From contig NW_027480601.1 in the NCBI RefSeq assembly GCF_051401765.1, positions 744,001 to 808,000 on the forward strand: a DNA stretch of 64,000 bases, read 5' to 3'. The translations under genes and the position numbers were made by a program. The notes below the pieces were generated by a model. It had not been told where the DNA came from, did no database searches, and was given only the letters and a program-made list of their open reading frames with translations. This document shows, piece after piece, positions 26,551-39,976 of this stretch. This stretch comes from Calliopsis andreniformis (Eukaryota; Arthropoda; Insecta; Hymenoptera; Andrenidae). Each line of letters begins with the position of its first letter. The first letter of the stretch is position 1.

Positions 26551-27245
26551 TTAAGTCCTCAATCCTCATTCTCCAATCCTCAACAACCAATCCTCAATCT
26601 TCAATCCCAAATCCTCAATCCTCAATTCTCAATCCTCAATCCTCAATCCTCAGACCTCAAACATCAATACTCAACCCTCAGTCCTCGTTCTCAATCCACA
26701 ACCCCCAATCCTCAATCCTCAATCCTCAACACTCAATCCTCAACACTCAGTCCTCTCTCTTCAATCCTCCATCCTCAATCCTCAATCCTGAAGCGTCAAT
26801 CCTCAATCCTCAATACTCAATCCTAAATGATCAATACTCAATCCTCTATCTCCAATCCTCAATACTCAATCTTCAATCCTCAAACCTCAATCCTCAATCC
26901 TCAATCTTCAATCCTCAATCCTCTTTCTCCAATCCTCAACACCCAATCCTCAATCTTCAATCCCAAATCCTCAATCCTCAATTCTCAATCCTCAATCCTC
27001 AATCCTCAGACCTCAAACATCTATACTCAACCCTCAGTCCTCGTTCTCAATCCACAACCCTCAATCCTCAATCCTCAATCCTCAATCCTCAATCATCGAT
27101 CTTCAATCCTCAATACTCAATCATCAATCCTCAATCGTCAGTCCTCAACCCTCAGACCTTATCCTCAATCCTCAATCCTCAATCCTCAACCCTCAATTCT
27201 CAATCTTCAATCGTCAATCCTCAATCTTCAATCCTCAATCCTCAA

Positions 27246-28215
27246 TCCTCAATCCTCAATCCTCAATCCTCAAACCTGAATAAACAATCTTCAATCCTCA
27301 ATCCTCAATCCTCAATCCTCAACCCTCAATCCTCAACCTTCAATCATCGATACTCAATCTTCAATCCTCAATCCTCAATCCTGAATCCTCAATCCTCAGT
27401 CCTCAATCCTCAACCCTCAATCCTCAATCACCAATCTTCAATCGTCAATACTCAATCTTCAATCCTCAATCTTCAATCCTCAATCCTCGATCCTCAATCC
27501 TCAATATTCAACACACAACCCTCAACCATCGATCCTCAATGCTCAACCATCAATCCTCAATTCTCAATACTCAATAGAATATCCTGAATTCTCATGGTTC
27601 AATACACAATCCACATTATTCAATAACCAAATATCAATCCTCAAACATCAATCTTCAACACTCAATCCTCAACACTCAGTCCTCTCTCTTCAATCCTCCA
27701 TCCTCAATCCTCAACCCTCAAGCGTCAACCCTCAATCCTCAATCCTCAACCCTCTATCCACAGTCCTCAAACCTCATTCCCGAATCCTCAATCCTGAATC
27801 CTCAATCTTCAGCCCTCAGTCCTCAATAATCATTTGTCAAACCTCAATCCTCAATAGAATATCCTCAATTCACTGCTTTCAATACTCAATGCTCAATCTG
27901 CATTCTTCAAATCTCTATCCACAAACATCAATTCTCATCACTCAACCCTCAACAGTCAGTCCTCAATGTTCTATCCTCAATTCTCAATTCTCAATCTTCA
28001 ATCCTCAGTCCTCAATCCTCAATCCTCAATCCTGAATCCTCAATCTTCAATCATCAATATTCAATCTTCAATCCTCAATCCACAATCCTCAATCCTCAAT
28101 CCTCAATCCTCAATCTTCAATCCTCAATCCTCGATCCTCAATCCTCAATCCTCAATCCTAAATGATCAATCCTCAATCCTCTATCTCCAATCCTCAATAC
28201 TCAATCTTCAATCCT
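27246..28215. repeat. Domain A segment related to 8.3-9.05 kb
   Basis: From about 27493 to 28233 the sequence follows 8310-9050 at a constant offset of 19183, including the type-1/type-2 pair at 27576/27856. Substitutions include CTCATTCCCG for CTCAATCCCG and CAACAGTCAG for CAACACTCAG. The first 250 bp are variant heptamers without a clear single partner. No gene is seen. Confidence 0.65.
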
Positions 28216-31200
28216 CAATCCTCAATCCTCAATATTCAATCATCAATACTCAATCTTCAATCCTGAATCCTCAATCCTCAATCCTCAATCCTCAATCCTC
28301 AATCCTCAGTCCTCAAACCTCAATCCTGAATCCTCAATCCTCAGTTCTCAAACCTCAATGCTGAATCTTCAATCCTGAATCCTCAATCTTCAGACCTCAG
28401 TCCTCAACAATCAGTTGTCAATTCTCAATCCTGAATACAATATCATCAATTCACAGTTTTCAATACTCAATACTTAATCTGCAATCTTCAAATCTCTATC
28501 CACAAACATCAATTCTCATCACTGAACCCTCAACACTCAGTCCCCAATCCTCAATCTTCAATCGTCAACACTCTGTCCTCAACACTCGGTCCTCTCTCTT
28601 CAATCCTCCATCCTCAATCCTCTATCCTCAAGCGTCAATCCTCAATCCTCAATCCTCAACCCTCAATCCTCAGTCATCAAACCTCAATTCCGAATCCTCA
28701 ATCCTGAATGCTCAATCTTCATCCCTCAGTCCGCAACAATCAATTGTCAATCCTCAACGCTCAATACAATATCCTCAATTCACAGTTTTCAATACTCAAT
28801 CCCCAATCTTCAATCTTCAAATCTCAATCCACAGACATCAATTCTCATCACTCAACCCTCAACACTCAGTCCTCAATCTTCAATCCTCAATCCTCAATCC
28901 TCAATCTTCAATCCTCCATACTCAATCGTCAATCCTCAATCCTCAATCATCAATCCTCAATTCCCAATACTATATCCTTAATCCTCAGTATTCAATCCTC
29001 TATCCCCAGGCCACAATCTTCAATCCCCAAAGCTCAATAATCAATCCTCAATCCTCAGTCCTCAATCGTCAATCATCAATCCACAATCTTCAATAGTCAA
29101 TCCTCAATCCTCAATCCTCAATCCTCAATCCTCAAACCTCAGTCATCAATCCTCAATCTTCAATACTCAATCCTCAATCCTCAATCCTGAATCCTCAATA
29201 CTTAACCATCAATCCTCAATTCTCAATACTCAATAGAATATCCTGAATTCTTAGGATTCAATACACAAACCTCAATCCTCAGCCCTCAGCACTCATCCTC
29301 CATCCTCAATCCTCAATCCTCAATCCTCAATCTTCAATCCTCAATACGCAATCTTCGATCCTCAATCCTCAACACTCAATCCTCAATCCTCAATCCTCAG
29401 TCATGAATACTCAATCTTCAACACTCAATCCTCAATCCTCAATCCTCAATCCTCAATCCTCAATCCTCAATCCTCGTTCCTCAAACTTCAAACCTCAACC
29501 CTCAGTCCTCATCCTCAATTCTCAATTCTCAATCCTCAATCCTCAATTCTCAATCTTCAATCCTCAATAATCAATCTCCAATCCCAGATCCTCAATCCCC
29601 AATCCTCAATCGTTAATCCTCTATCATCAATCCTCAATCCCCAGTCCTCAATCCTCAATACTCAATCTTCAATCCTCAATCCTCAATTCTCAATCCTCAA
29701 TACTCAATCCTCAATTGTCAATCCTCAGTCCCCTATCCTCAATCTTCAATCCTCAATCCTCAATCCTCAATCCTCAATCCTCAATCTTCAATCCTCAATA
29801 CTCAATCTTCAATTCTCAATCCTCAATCCTCAATCCTCAATCCTCAATCCTCAATCCTCAATCTTCAATCCTCAACCGTCAGTCCTCGTCCTCAATCCTC
29901 AACCCTCAATCCTCAATCCTGAATCTTCAATCATCAATACTCAATCTTCAATACTCAATCCTCAACCCTCAATCCTCAATCCTCAATCTTCAATCTTCAT
30001 GTCTCCTTCCACAAACATCAATTCTCATCACTCAACCATCAACACTCAGTCCTCAACCTTCAGTCCTCAATCCTCAATACTCAATCCTCAGTCCTCAGTC
30101 CTCAATCTTCAATACTCAATCCTCAATCCTCAATCCTCAATATTCAACACACAACCCTCAACGATCAATCCTCAATACTCAACCATCAATCTTCAATTCT
30201 CAATACTCAATAGAATATCCTGAACTCTCATGGCTCAATACTCAATCCACATTATTCAATAATCAAATCTCAATCCTCAAACATCAATCCTCAACACTCA
30301 ATCCTCAACACTCAGTCCTCTCTCCTCAATCCTCCATCATCAATCCTCAATCCTCAAGCGTCAATCCTCAATCCTCAATCCTCAACACTCAATCCTCAGT
30401 CCTGAAACCTCAATCCCGAAACCTCAAACCTGAATCATCTATCTTCAGACCTCAGTCCTCAACAATCATTTGTCGATCCTCAATCCTCAATAGAATATCC
30501 TCAATTCACTGTTTTCAATACTCAATGCTCAATCTGCAATCTTCAAATCTCTATCCACAAAGATCAATTCTTATCACTCAGCCATCAACACTCAGTCCTC
30601 AATGTTCAATCCTCAATTCTCAATTCTCAATCTTCAATCCTCAATCCTCAACCGTCAATCGTCAATCCTCAATCCTCAATCTTCAATCATCAATATTCAA
30701 ACTTCAATCCTCAATCCACAATCCTCAATCCTCAGTGCTCAATCCTCAATCTTCAATCCCCAATCCTCGATCCTCAATCCTCAATCCTCAATCTTCAATC
30801 CTCAATGCTCAATCTTCAATCCTCAATCCTCAATCCCCAATCCTCAATCCTCAATCCTCAATCCTCAATCCTCAATCCTCAATCTTAAGTCCTCAATCCT
30901 CATTCTCCAATCCTCAACAACCAATCCTCAATCTTCAATCCCAAATCCTCAATCCTCAATTCTCAATCCTCAATCCTCAATCCTCAGACCTCAAACATCA
31001 ATACTCAACCCTCAGTCCTCGTTCTCAATCCACAACCCCCAATGCTCAATTCTCAATCCTCAACACTCAATCCTCAACACTCAGTCCTCTCTCTTCAATC
31101 CTCCATCCTCAATCCTCAATCCTGAAGCGTCAATCCTCAATCCTCAATACTCAATCCTAAATGATCAATACTCAATCCTCTATCTCCAATCCTCAATACT

Positions 31201-31575
31201 CAATCTTCAATCCTCAAACCTCAATCCTCAATCCTCAATCTTCAATCCTCAATCCTCTTTCTCCAATCCTCAACACCCAATCCTCAATCTTCAATCCCAA
31301 ATCCTCAATCCTCAATTCTCACTCCTCAATCCTCAATCCTCAGACCTCAAACATCTATACTCAACCCTCAGTCCTCGTTCTCAATCCACAACCCTCAATC
31401 CTCAATCCTCAATCCTCAATCCTCAATCATCGATCTTCAATCCTTAATACTCAATCATCAATCCTCAATCCTCAGTCCTCAACCCTCAGTCCTTATCCTC
31501 AATCCTCAATCCTCAATCCTCAACCCTCAATTCTCAATCTTCAATCCTCAATCCTCAATCTTCAATCCTCAATCC
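28216..31575. repeat. Segment repeated from 23692-27245, copy 2
   Basis: Second member of the 4.5-kb-spaced pair. Compared with copy 1 it lacks 26 units (183 bp) around 30120, including the 8-bp unit, and lacks one heptamer near 29850. Private substitutions include ATACACAAACC near 29262 and AACGCTCAATAC near 28757. It contains the landmark pair 30212/30492 at exactly 280 bp. No gene is present. Confidence 0.8.
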
Positions 31576-32244
31576 TCGATCCTCAATCCTCAATCCTCAT
31601 TCCTCAATCCTCAATGCCCAATCCTCAATCTTCAATCCTCAATCCTCAATCCTCAATTCTCAATCCTCAATCCTCAATCCTCAATACTCAATCCTCAATC
31701 CTCAATCATCCACCTCAATCTTCAATACTCAATCCTCAATCCTCAATCCTCAATCCTCAATCCTCAATACTCAACCATCAATCCTCAATTCTCAATCCTC
31801 AATATTCAACACACAACCCTCAACCATCAATTCTCAATACCCAACCATCAATCCTCAATTACCAACACTCAATAGAGTATCCTGAATTCTCATGGTTCAA
31901 TACTCAATCCACATTATTCAATAATCAAAACTCAATCCACAAACATCAATCCTCAACACTCAATCCTCAACACTCAGTCCTCTCTCTTCAATCCTCCATC
32001 CTCAATCCTCAATCCTGAAGCGTCAATCCTCAATCCTCAATACTCAACCCTCAATCCTCAGTCCTCAAAACTCAATCCCGAATCCTCAATCCTGAATCCT
32101 CATTCTTCAGCCCTCAGTCCTCAACAGTCAATGGTCAATCCTCAATCCTCAATAGAATATCCTGAATTCACAGTTTTCAATACTCAATCCCCATTCTTCA
32201 ATCTTCAAATCTCAATACACAAACATCAATTCTCATCACTGAAC
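31576..32244. repeat. End of domain A with landmark pair 31874/32154
   Basis: Variant heptamers with no gene. The type-1 landmark reads AGAGTAT at 31874 and the second landmark starts at 32154, exactly 280 bp later. The second carries CCTGAAT followed by TCACAGTTTTC, so it has a type-2 position and flanks with a type-1 second unit, which creates an EcoRI site at 32164. The last AAGCGTC of domain A lies near 32019. Confidence 0.7.
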
Positions 32245-32480
32245 ATTCAACACTCAGTCCACAATCTACAATCCTCAATCCTCAATCATCAACCTTCAAT
32301 CCTCAATACTCAATCTTCAATACTCAATCCTCAATCCTCAATCCTCAATCCTCATTCTTCAAACCTCAATACCCAATCCTCAATCTTCAATTCTCAGTCC
32401 TCCATCCTCAATTCTCAATCCCCAATCCTCAGTCCTCAGTCCTCAAACCTCAACCCTCAACCCTCAGCCCTCATCCTCAA
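32245..32480. repeat. Segment shared with 57410-57645
   Basis: Offset 25165 (TCTACAATCC at 32265/57430). Both copies contain the rare unit CTACAAT, the stretch with TCATTCTTCAAACC and the double CTCAACCCTCAACCCTC. This is the first stretch from the left whose closest relative lies deep in domain B, so it marks the domain boundary. Confidence 0.65.
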
Positions 32481-33360
32481 TGTTCAATCCTCAATCCTCA
32501 ATTCTCAATCCTCAATACTCAATCCTCAATCCTCAATCCTCAATCCCCAATCCTCAATCTTCAATCCTCAATCCTCAATCCTCAAGCCTCAATCCACAAT
32601 CCTCAATCTTCAATCCTGAATACTCAATCTTCAATCCTCAACCCTCAATCCACAATCCTCAATCCTCAGTCCTGAATACTCAATCTTCAATACTCACTCA
32701 TCAATTCTCAAACCTCAATCCTCAACACTCAATCCTCAATCCACAATCCTCAATCCTCAATCACCAACCTTCAATCCTCAATACTCAATCTTCAATCCTC
32801 AATCCTCAATTCTGAATCGCCAATCCTCATTCTTCAATCCTCAATACCCAATCCTCAATCCTCAATCCTCAATCCTCAACCCTCAATACTCAATCTTCAA
32901 TCCTCAATCCTCAATCCTCAATCCTCAATCCTCAATCCTCAATCCTCAGTAATCAATCCTCAACCCTCAATACACAATCGTCAATCTTCAACACTCAATC
33001 ATCAACACTCAATCCTCAATCTTCAATCCTCAATCCCCAATACTCAATCTTCAATCCTCAATCCTCAATCCTCAATCCTCAATCCTCAATCTTCAATCCT
33101 CAATACTCAATCTTCAATTCTCAATCCGCAATCCTCAATCCTCAATCTTCAATCCTCAATCCTCAATCCTCAATCTTCAATCCTCAACCGTCAGTTCTCG
33201 TACTCAATCCTCAACCCTCAATCCTCAATCCTCAATCTTCAATCATCAATACTCAATCTTCAATCCTCAATTCTCAATCCTCAATCTTCAATCCTCAATC
33301 CTCAATACTCAGCACACAACCATCAACCATCAATTCTCAATACTCAACCATCAATCCTCA
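32481..33360. repeat. Domain B heptamer stretch without landmark
   Basis: Variant heptamers only. It includes TCATTCTTCAATCC units, CGTCAGTTCTCGTAC (a form of the 6-bp-unit module, near 33188) and AATACACAATCGTC, all of which recur in the 35-38, 40-43 and 57-62 kb units. No gene, RNA or unique sequence is seen. Confidence 0.7.
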
Positions 33361-34594
33361 ATTCTCAATACTCAATAGAATATCCTGAATTCTCATGGTT
33401 CAATACTCAATCCACAATATTCAATAATCAAATCTCAATCCTCAAACATCAATTCTCAACACTCCATCCTCAACACTCGGTCCTCTCTCTTCAATCCTCC
33501 ATCCTCAATCCTCTATCCACAAGTGTCAATCCTCAATCCTCAATCCTCAACCCCCAATCCTCAGGCCTCAAACCTCTATTGCGAATCCTCAATCCTGAAT
33601 GCTCGATCTTCATCCCACAGTCCGCAACAATCAATTGTCAATCCTAAATCCTCAATAGAGTATCCTCAATTCACAGTTATCAATACTCAATCCCCAATCT
33701 TCAATCTTCAAATCTCAATCCACAGACATCAATTCTCATCACTCAATCCTCAACACTCAGTCCTCAATCTTCAATCCTCAATCCTCAATCCACAATCTTC
33801 AATCCTCCATACTCAATCTTCAATCCTCAATCTTCAATCCTCAATCCTCAATCCTCAATCCTCAATCGTCAATCCTCAATCCCCAATCCTCAATCTTCAA
33901 TCCGCAGTCCTCAATCCTCAATCCTAGATCCTCAATCCCCAATCCTCAATCCTTAATCCTCAATCTTCAATCCTCAATCCCCAGTCCTCAATCTTCAATC
34001 CTCAATGCTCAATCCTCAATCCTCAATCCTCAGTCCTCGATCCTCAATCCTCAATCATCAATCCTCAATCCTCAACCGTCAGTCCTCGTCCTCAGTCGTC
34101 AACCCTCAGTCTATTAATCCTCAAACCTCAATCCTCAACCCTCAACCCCCAATTCTCAATACTCAATAGAGTATCCTGAATTCTCATGGTTCAATGCTCA
34201 ATCCCCAATCATCAATCTTCAAATCTCAATCCACAAACATCAATTCTCATCACTCAACCCTCAACACTCAGTTCTGAATCTTCAATCCTCAATCCTCAAT
34301 CCTCAATCTTCAATCATCAATACTCAACCTTCAATCCTCAATCCTCAATTCTCAATCCGCAATCCTCAATCCTCAATCGTCAATCCTCAATCCCCAATCC
34401 TCAATCTTCAATCCTCAATCCTCAATCCTCGATACTCAATCCTCAATCTTCAATCCTCAATACTCAATCTTCAATCCTCAATCCTAAAACCTCAAACCTT
34501 AATCCTCAATCCTCAATCCTCAATCCTCAATCCTCAGTCTTCAATCGCCAATACTCAATCTTCAGTACTCAATCCTCAATCCTCAATCCTCAAT
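33361..34594. repeat. 1.2-kb unit repeated at 48091-49324 and 54722-55955
   Basis: Three collinear copies. The offset to the second is 14731 at the first landmark (33387/48118) and 14730 at the next (34178/48908), a 1-bp difference explained by TCAGTCTATTAATCC here (near 34106) against TCAGTAATCAATCC there. The second and third copies are 6631 bp apart. Each carries a type-1/type-2 pair 280 bp apart and a second type-1 landmark about 790 bp after the first. This is one of the few non-multiple-of-7 indels seen. Confidence 0.8.
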
Positions 34595-34814
34595 CCTCAA
34601 TCCTAAATCCTCAATCATCAATCTTCAATCCTCAATACTCAGTCTTCAATCCTCAATCCCCAATCCTCAATCCTCAATCCTCAATCCTCAATCATCAATC
34701 CTCAATCTTCAATACTCAATCCTCAATCCTCAATCCTCAATCCTCAATACTCAATCTTCAATCCTCAATCCTCAATCCTCAATCCTCAATCCTCAATCCT
34801 CAGTCATCAATCCT
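34595..34814. repeat. Heptamer stretch before the 5162-bp-spaced duplication
   Basis: Variant heptamers with several short consensus tracts. No landmark, gene or close long partner was found, although similar unit orders occur near 57.7 and 60.0 kb. Confidence 0.6.
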
Positions 34815-37800
34815 CAATCCTCAATACTCAATCGTCAATACTCAATCGTCAATCCTCAGTCCTCACACTCAATTCTCAATCCTCTATCCTCAATCCACAA
34901 TCCTCAATCCTCAATCACCAACCTTCAATCCTCAATACTCAATCTTCAATCCTCAATCCTCAATTCTGAATCGTCAATCCTCATTCTTCAATCCTCAATA
35001 CCCAATCCTCAATCCTCAATCCTCAACCCTCAATCCTCAATACTCAATCTTCAATCCTCAATCCTCAATGCTCAGTCCTCAATCCTCAATCCTCAGTAAT
35101 CAATCCTCAACCCTCAATACACAATCGTCAATCTTCAACACTCAATCATCAACACTCAATCCTCTATCTTCAATCCTCAATCCCCAATACTCAATCTTCA
35201 ATCCTCAATCCTCAATCCTCAATCCTCAATCCTCAATCCTCAATCTTCAATCCTCAATACTCAATCTTCAATTCTCAATCCGCAATCCTCAATCCTCAAT
35301 CCTCAATCCTCACTCCTCAATCTTCAATCATCAACCGTCAGTCCTCGTACTCAATCCTCAACCCTCAATCCTCAATCCTCAATCTTCAATCATCAATACT
35401 CAATCTTCAATCCTCAATTCTCAATCCTCAATCTTCAATCCTCAATCCTCAATATTCAGCACACAACCATCAACCATCAATTCTCAATACTCAACCATCA
35501 ATCCTCAATTCTCAATACTCAATAGAATATCCTGAATTCTCATGATTCAATACTCAATCCACAATATTCAATAATCAAATCTCAATCCTCAAACATCAAT
35601 TCTCAACACTCCATCCTCAACACTCGGTCCTCTCTCTTCAATCCTCCATCCTCAATCCTCTATCCACAAGTGTCAACCCTCAATCCTCAATCCTCATCCC
35701 TCAGTCCTCAGGCCTCAAACCTCAATTCCGAATCCTCAATCCTGAATGCTCAATCTTCAATCCTCCATACTCACTCTTCAATCCTCAATCTTCAATCCTC
35801 AATCCTCAATCCTCAATCCTCAATCGTCAATCCTCAATCCCCAATCCTCAATCTTCAATCCGCAGTCCTCAATCCTCAATCCTAGATCCTCAATCCCCAA
35901 TCCTCAATCCTTAATCCTCAATCTCCAATCCTCAATCCCCAGTCCTCAATCTTCAATCCTCAATGCTCAATCCTCAATCCTCAATCCTCAGTCCTCAATC
36001 CTCAATCCTCAATCATCAATCCTCAATCCTCAACCGTCAGTCCTCGTCCTCAGTCCTCAACCCTCAGTAATCAATCCTCAAACCTCAATCCTCAACCGTC
36101 AGTCCTCGTCCTGAATCCTCAACCCTCAATCCTCAATCCTCAATCTTCAATCATCAATACTCAATCTTCAATCCTCAATTCTCAATCCTCAATCTTCAAT
36201 CCTCAATCCTTAATCCTCAATCCTCAATACTCAATCTTCAATCCTCAATCCTCAATCCTCAATCCTCAATCCTCAATCCTCAATCCTCAGTCATCAATCC
36301 TCAATCCTCAATACTCAATCGTCAATACTCAATCGTCAATCCTCAGTCCTCACACTCAATTCTCAATCCTCAATCCTCAATCCACAATCCTCAATCCTCA
36401 ATCACCAACCTTCAATCCTCAATACTCAATCTTCAATCCACAATCCTCAATTCTGAATCGTCAATCCTCATTCTTCAATCCTCAATACCCAACACTCAAT
36501 CCTCAATCCTCAACCCTCAATCCTCAATACTCAATCTTCAATCCTCAATCCTCAATCCTCAATCCTCAATCCTCAATCCTCGGTAATCAATCCTCAATCC
36601 TCAATACACAATCGTCAATCTTCAACACTCAATCATCAACACTCAATCCTCAATCTTCAATCCTCAATCCCCAATACTCAATCTTCAATCCTCAATCCTC
36701 AATCCTCAATCCTCAATCCTCAATCTTCAATCCTCAATACTCAATCTTCAATTCTCAATCCGCAATCCTCAATCCTCAATCCTCAATCCTCAATCCTCAA
36801 TCTTCAATCCTCAACCGTCAGTTCTCGTACTCAATCCTCAACCCTCAATCCTCAATCCTCAATCTTCAATCATCAATACTCAATCTTCAATCCTCAATTC
36901 TCAATCCTCAATCTTCAATCCTCAATCCTCAATTTTCAGCACACAGCCATCAACCATCAATTCTCAATACTCAACCATCAATCCTCAATTCTCAATGCTC
37001 AATAGAATATCCTGAATTCTCATGATTCAATACTCAATCCACAATATTCAATAATCAAATCTCAATCCTCAAACATCAATTCTCAACACTCCATCCTCAA
37101 CACTCGGTCCTCTCTCTTCAATCCTCCATCCTCAATCCTCTATCAATAAGTGTCAATCCTCAATCCTCAATCCTCAACCCTCAATCCTCAGGCCTCAAAC
37201 CTCAATTCCGAATCCTCAATCCTGAATGCTCAATCTTCAACCCTCCATACCCAATCTTCAATCCTCAATCTTCAATCCTCAATCCTCAATCCTCAATCCT
37301 CAAACCTCAATCTTCAATCCTCAATACTCAATCTTCGATCCTCAATCCTCAACCCACCATCCTAAATCCTCAATCCTCAATCCTCAGCCCTCAATCCTCA
37401 TTCCTCAAACCTCAATCCTCAACCCTCAGTCCTCATCCTCAATTCTCAATTCTCAATCCTCAATCCTCAATTTTCAATCTTCAATCCTCAATAATCAATC
37501 TCCAATTCTAGAACCTCAATCCCCAATACTCGATCGTTAAACCTCAATCTTCAATCTTCAATCCCCAGTCCTCAATCCTCAATACTCAATCTTCAATCCT
37601 TAATCCTCAGTCCTCAAACCTCAATTCCGAATCCTCAATCCTGAATGCTCAATCTTCATCCCTCAGTCCGCAACAATCAATTGTCAATCCTCAATCCTCA
37701 ATAGAATATCCTCAATTCACAGTTTTCAATACTCAATACCCAATCTTCAATCTTCAAATCTCAATCCACAGACATCAATTCTCATCACTCAACCCTCAAC

Positions 37801-39807
37801 ACTCAGTCCTCAATCTTCAATCCTCAATCCTCAATCCTCAATCTTCAATCCTCCATTCTCAATCTTCAATCCTCAATCCTCAATCATCAATCCTCAATCC
37901 TCAATCCTCAGTCATCAATCCTCAATCTTCAATACTCAATCTTCAATTCTCAATCCTCAATCCTAAGTCATCAATCCTCAATCTTCAATACTCAATCCTC
38001 AATCCTCAATCCTCAATCCTCAATCCTCAATACTCAATCTTCAATTCTCAATCCTCAATCCTCAATCCTCAATCCTCAATCCTCAGTAATCAATCCTCAA
38101 TCCTCAATACACAATCGTCAATCTTCAACACTCAATCATCAACACTCAATCCTCAATCTTCAATCCTCAATCCCCAATACTCAATCTTCAATCCTCAATC
38201 CTCAATCCTCAATCCTCAATCCTCAATCTTCAATCCTCAATACTCAATCTTCAATTCTCAATCCGCAATCCTCAATCATCTATCCTCAATCCTCAATCCT
38301 CAATCTTCAATCCTCAACCGTCAGTCCTCGTACTCAATCCTCAACTCTCAATCCTCAATCCTCAATCTTCAATCATCAATACTCAATCTTCAATCCTCAG
38401 TTCTCAATCCTCAATCTTCAATCCTCAATCCTCAATATTCAGAACACAGCCATCAACCATCAATTCTCAATACTCAACCATCAATCCTCAATTCTCAATA
38501 CTCAATAGAATATCCTGAATTCTCATGATTCAATACTCAATCCACAATATTCGATAATCAAATCTCAATCCTCAAACATCAGTTCTCAACACTCCATCCT
38601 CAACACTCGGTCCTCTCTCTTCAATCCTCCTTCCTCAATCCTCTATCCATAAGTGTCAATCCTCAACCCTCAATCCTCAGGCCTCAAACCTCAATTCCGA
38701 ATCCTCAATCCTGAATGCTCAATCTTCAATCCTCCATACTCAATCTTCAATCCTCAATCTTCAATCCTCAATCCTCAATTCTCAATCCTCAACCGTCAAT
38801 CCTCAATCCCCAATCCTCAATCTTCAATCCGCAGTCCTCAATCCTCAATCCTAGATCCTCAATCCCCAATCCTCAATCCTTAATCCTCAATCTTCAATCC
38901 TCAATCCCCAGTCCTCAATCTTCAATCCTCAATGCTCAATCCTCAATCCTCAATCCTCAGTCCTCAATCCTCAATCCTCAATCCTCAATCATCAATCCTC
39001 AATCTTCGATACTCAATCCTCAACCCTCAATCATCAATCCTCAATACTCAAACATCAATCCTCAACTCCCAATACTCAATAGAATATCCTGAATTCTCCG
39101 TATTCAATACTCAATCCTCAATCCTCAACCATCAGCCCTCATCCTCCACCCTCAATCCTCAATCCTCAAGCCTCAATCTTCAGTCCTCAATACTCAATCT
39201 TCGATCCTCAATCCTCAACCCACAATCCTCAATCCTCAATCCTCAATCCTCAGCCCTCAATCCTCATTCCTCAAACCTCAATCCTCAACCGTCAGTCCTC
39301 ATCCTCAATTCTCAATTCTCAATCCTCAATCCTCAATTTTCAATCTTCAATCCTCAATAATCAATCTCCAATTCTAGATCCTCAATCCCCAATACTCGAT
39401 CGTTAATCCTCAATCTTCAATCCTCAATCCCCAGTCCTCAATCCTCAATACTCAATCTTCAATCCTTAATCCTCAGTCCTCAAACCTCAATTCCGAATCC
39501 TCAATCCTGAATGCTCAATCTTCATCCCTCAGTCCGCAACAATCAGTTGTCAATCCTCAATCCTCAATAGAATATCCTCAATTCACAGTTTTCAATACTC
39601 AATCCTCAATCTTCAATCTTCATGTCTCCATCCACAAACATCGATTCTCATCACTCAACCCTCAACACTCAGTCCTCAATCTTCAATCCTCGATCCTCAA
39701 TACTCAATCCTCAATCCTCAATAGTCAATCTCCAATCCTAGATCCTCAATCCCCAATCCTTAATTCTTAATCCTCAATCTTCAATCCTCAATGCTCAATT
39801 CTCAATC
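34815..39807. repeat. 5.0-kb segment duplicated at 39977-44983, copy 1
   Basis: Landmarks at 35534, 37014 and 38517 recur exactly 5162 bp later (40696, 42176, 43679). The landmark at 39091 recurs 5176 bp later (44267). The only length difference I found is 14 bp, two heptamers (CAACCCTCAATCCT type), inserted in copy 2 near 43830. Landmark spacings of 1480 and 1503 bp give the internal unit size. Substitutions between the copies were not noticed in the stretches compared. No gene is present. Confidence 0.85.
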
Positions 39808-39976
39808 CTAGATCCTCAATCCCCAATCCTCAATCCTTAATCCTCAATCTCCAATCCTCAATCCCCAGTCCTCAATCTTCAATCCTCAATGCTCAATCCT
39901 CAATCCTCAATCCTCAGTCCTCAATCCTCAATCCTCAATCATCAATCCTCAATCCTCAACCGTCAGTCCTCGTCCT
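39808..39976. repeat. Junction between the two 5.0-kb copies
   Basis: This 169-bp stretch resembles 35881-36055 (TAGATCCTCAATCCCC, then TCTCCAATCC and CCCCAGTCC), that is, an internal part of copy 1. The duplication breakpoint therefore lies inside the repeat unit and not at a landmark. It ends with a CGTCAGT-CCTCGT register-shift module at about 39961. Confidence 0.65.

Larger units (their letters stand above)
23692..27245. repeat. Segment repeated 4.5 kb downstream, copy 1
   Basis: Collinear with 28216-31575. The offset is 4524 on the left (ATATTCAATCATC 23711/28235; landmarks 24721/29245), 4517 at CTTCATGTCTCC (25482/29999) and 4334 on the right (TCAATGTTCAATCC 26268/30602; TAAATGATC 26827/31161). 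The last step is a 183-bp, 26-unit deletion in copy 2. Open frames here, the longest about 440 codons, are heptamer by-products. No gene is present. Confidence 0.8.
1..32244. repeat. Satellite domain A (AAGCGTC / TCTCATGG subfamily)
   Basis: The left half of the array is defined by shared diagnostic variants. Most type-1 landmarks read TCTCATGGTTC, followed by CCACATTATTC. The motif AAGCGTC lies about 130 bp after the landmark (for example near 1327, 2146, 4756, 8537 and 10275). A unit reading TAAATGATCAATCC, with a BclI-type TGATCA, occurs twelve times, with its ATG at 3904, 5190, 6292, 8979, 12716, 15031, 19006, 21321, 22717, 26827, 28161 and 31161; I saw none in the right half. The boundary with domain B is placed between the last AAGCGTC (near 32019) and the first stretch with a domain-B partner (32245). 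It is a change of subfamily inside the same repeat, not a change of sequence class. Confidence 0.75.
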
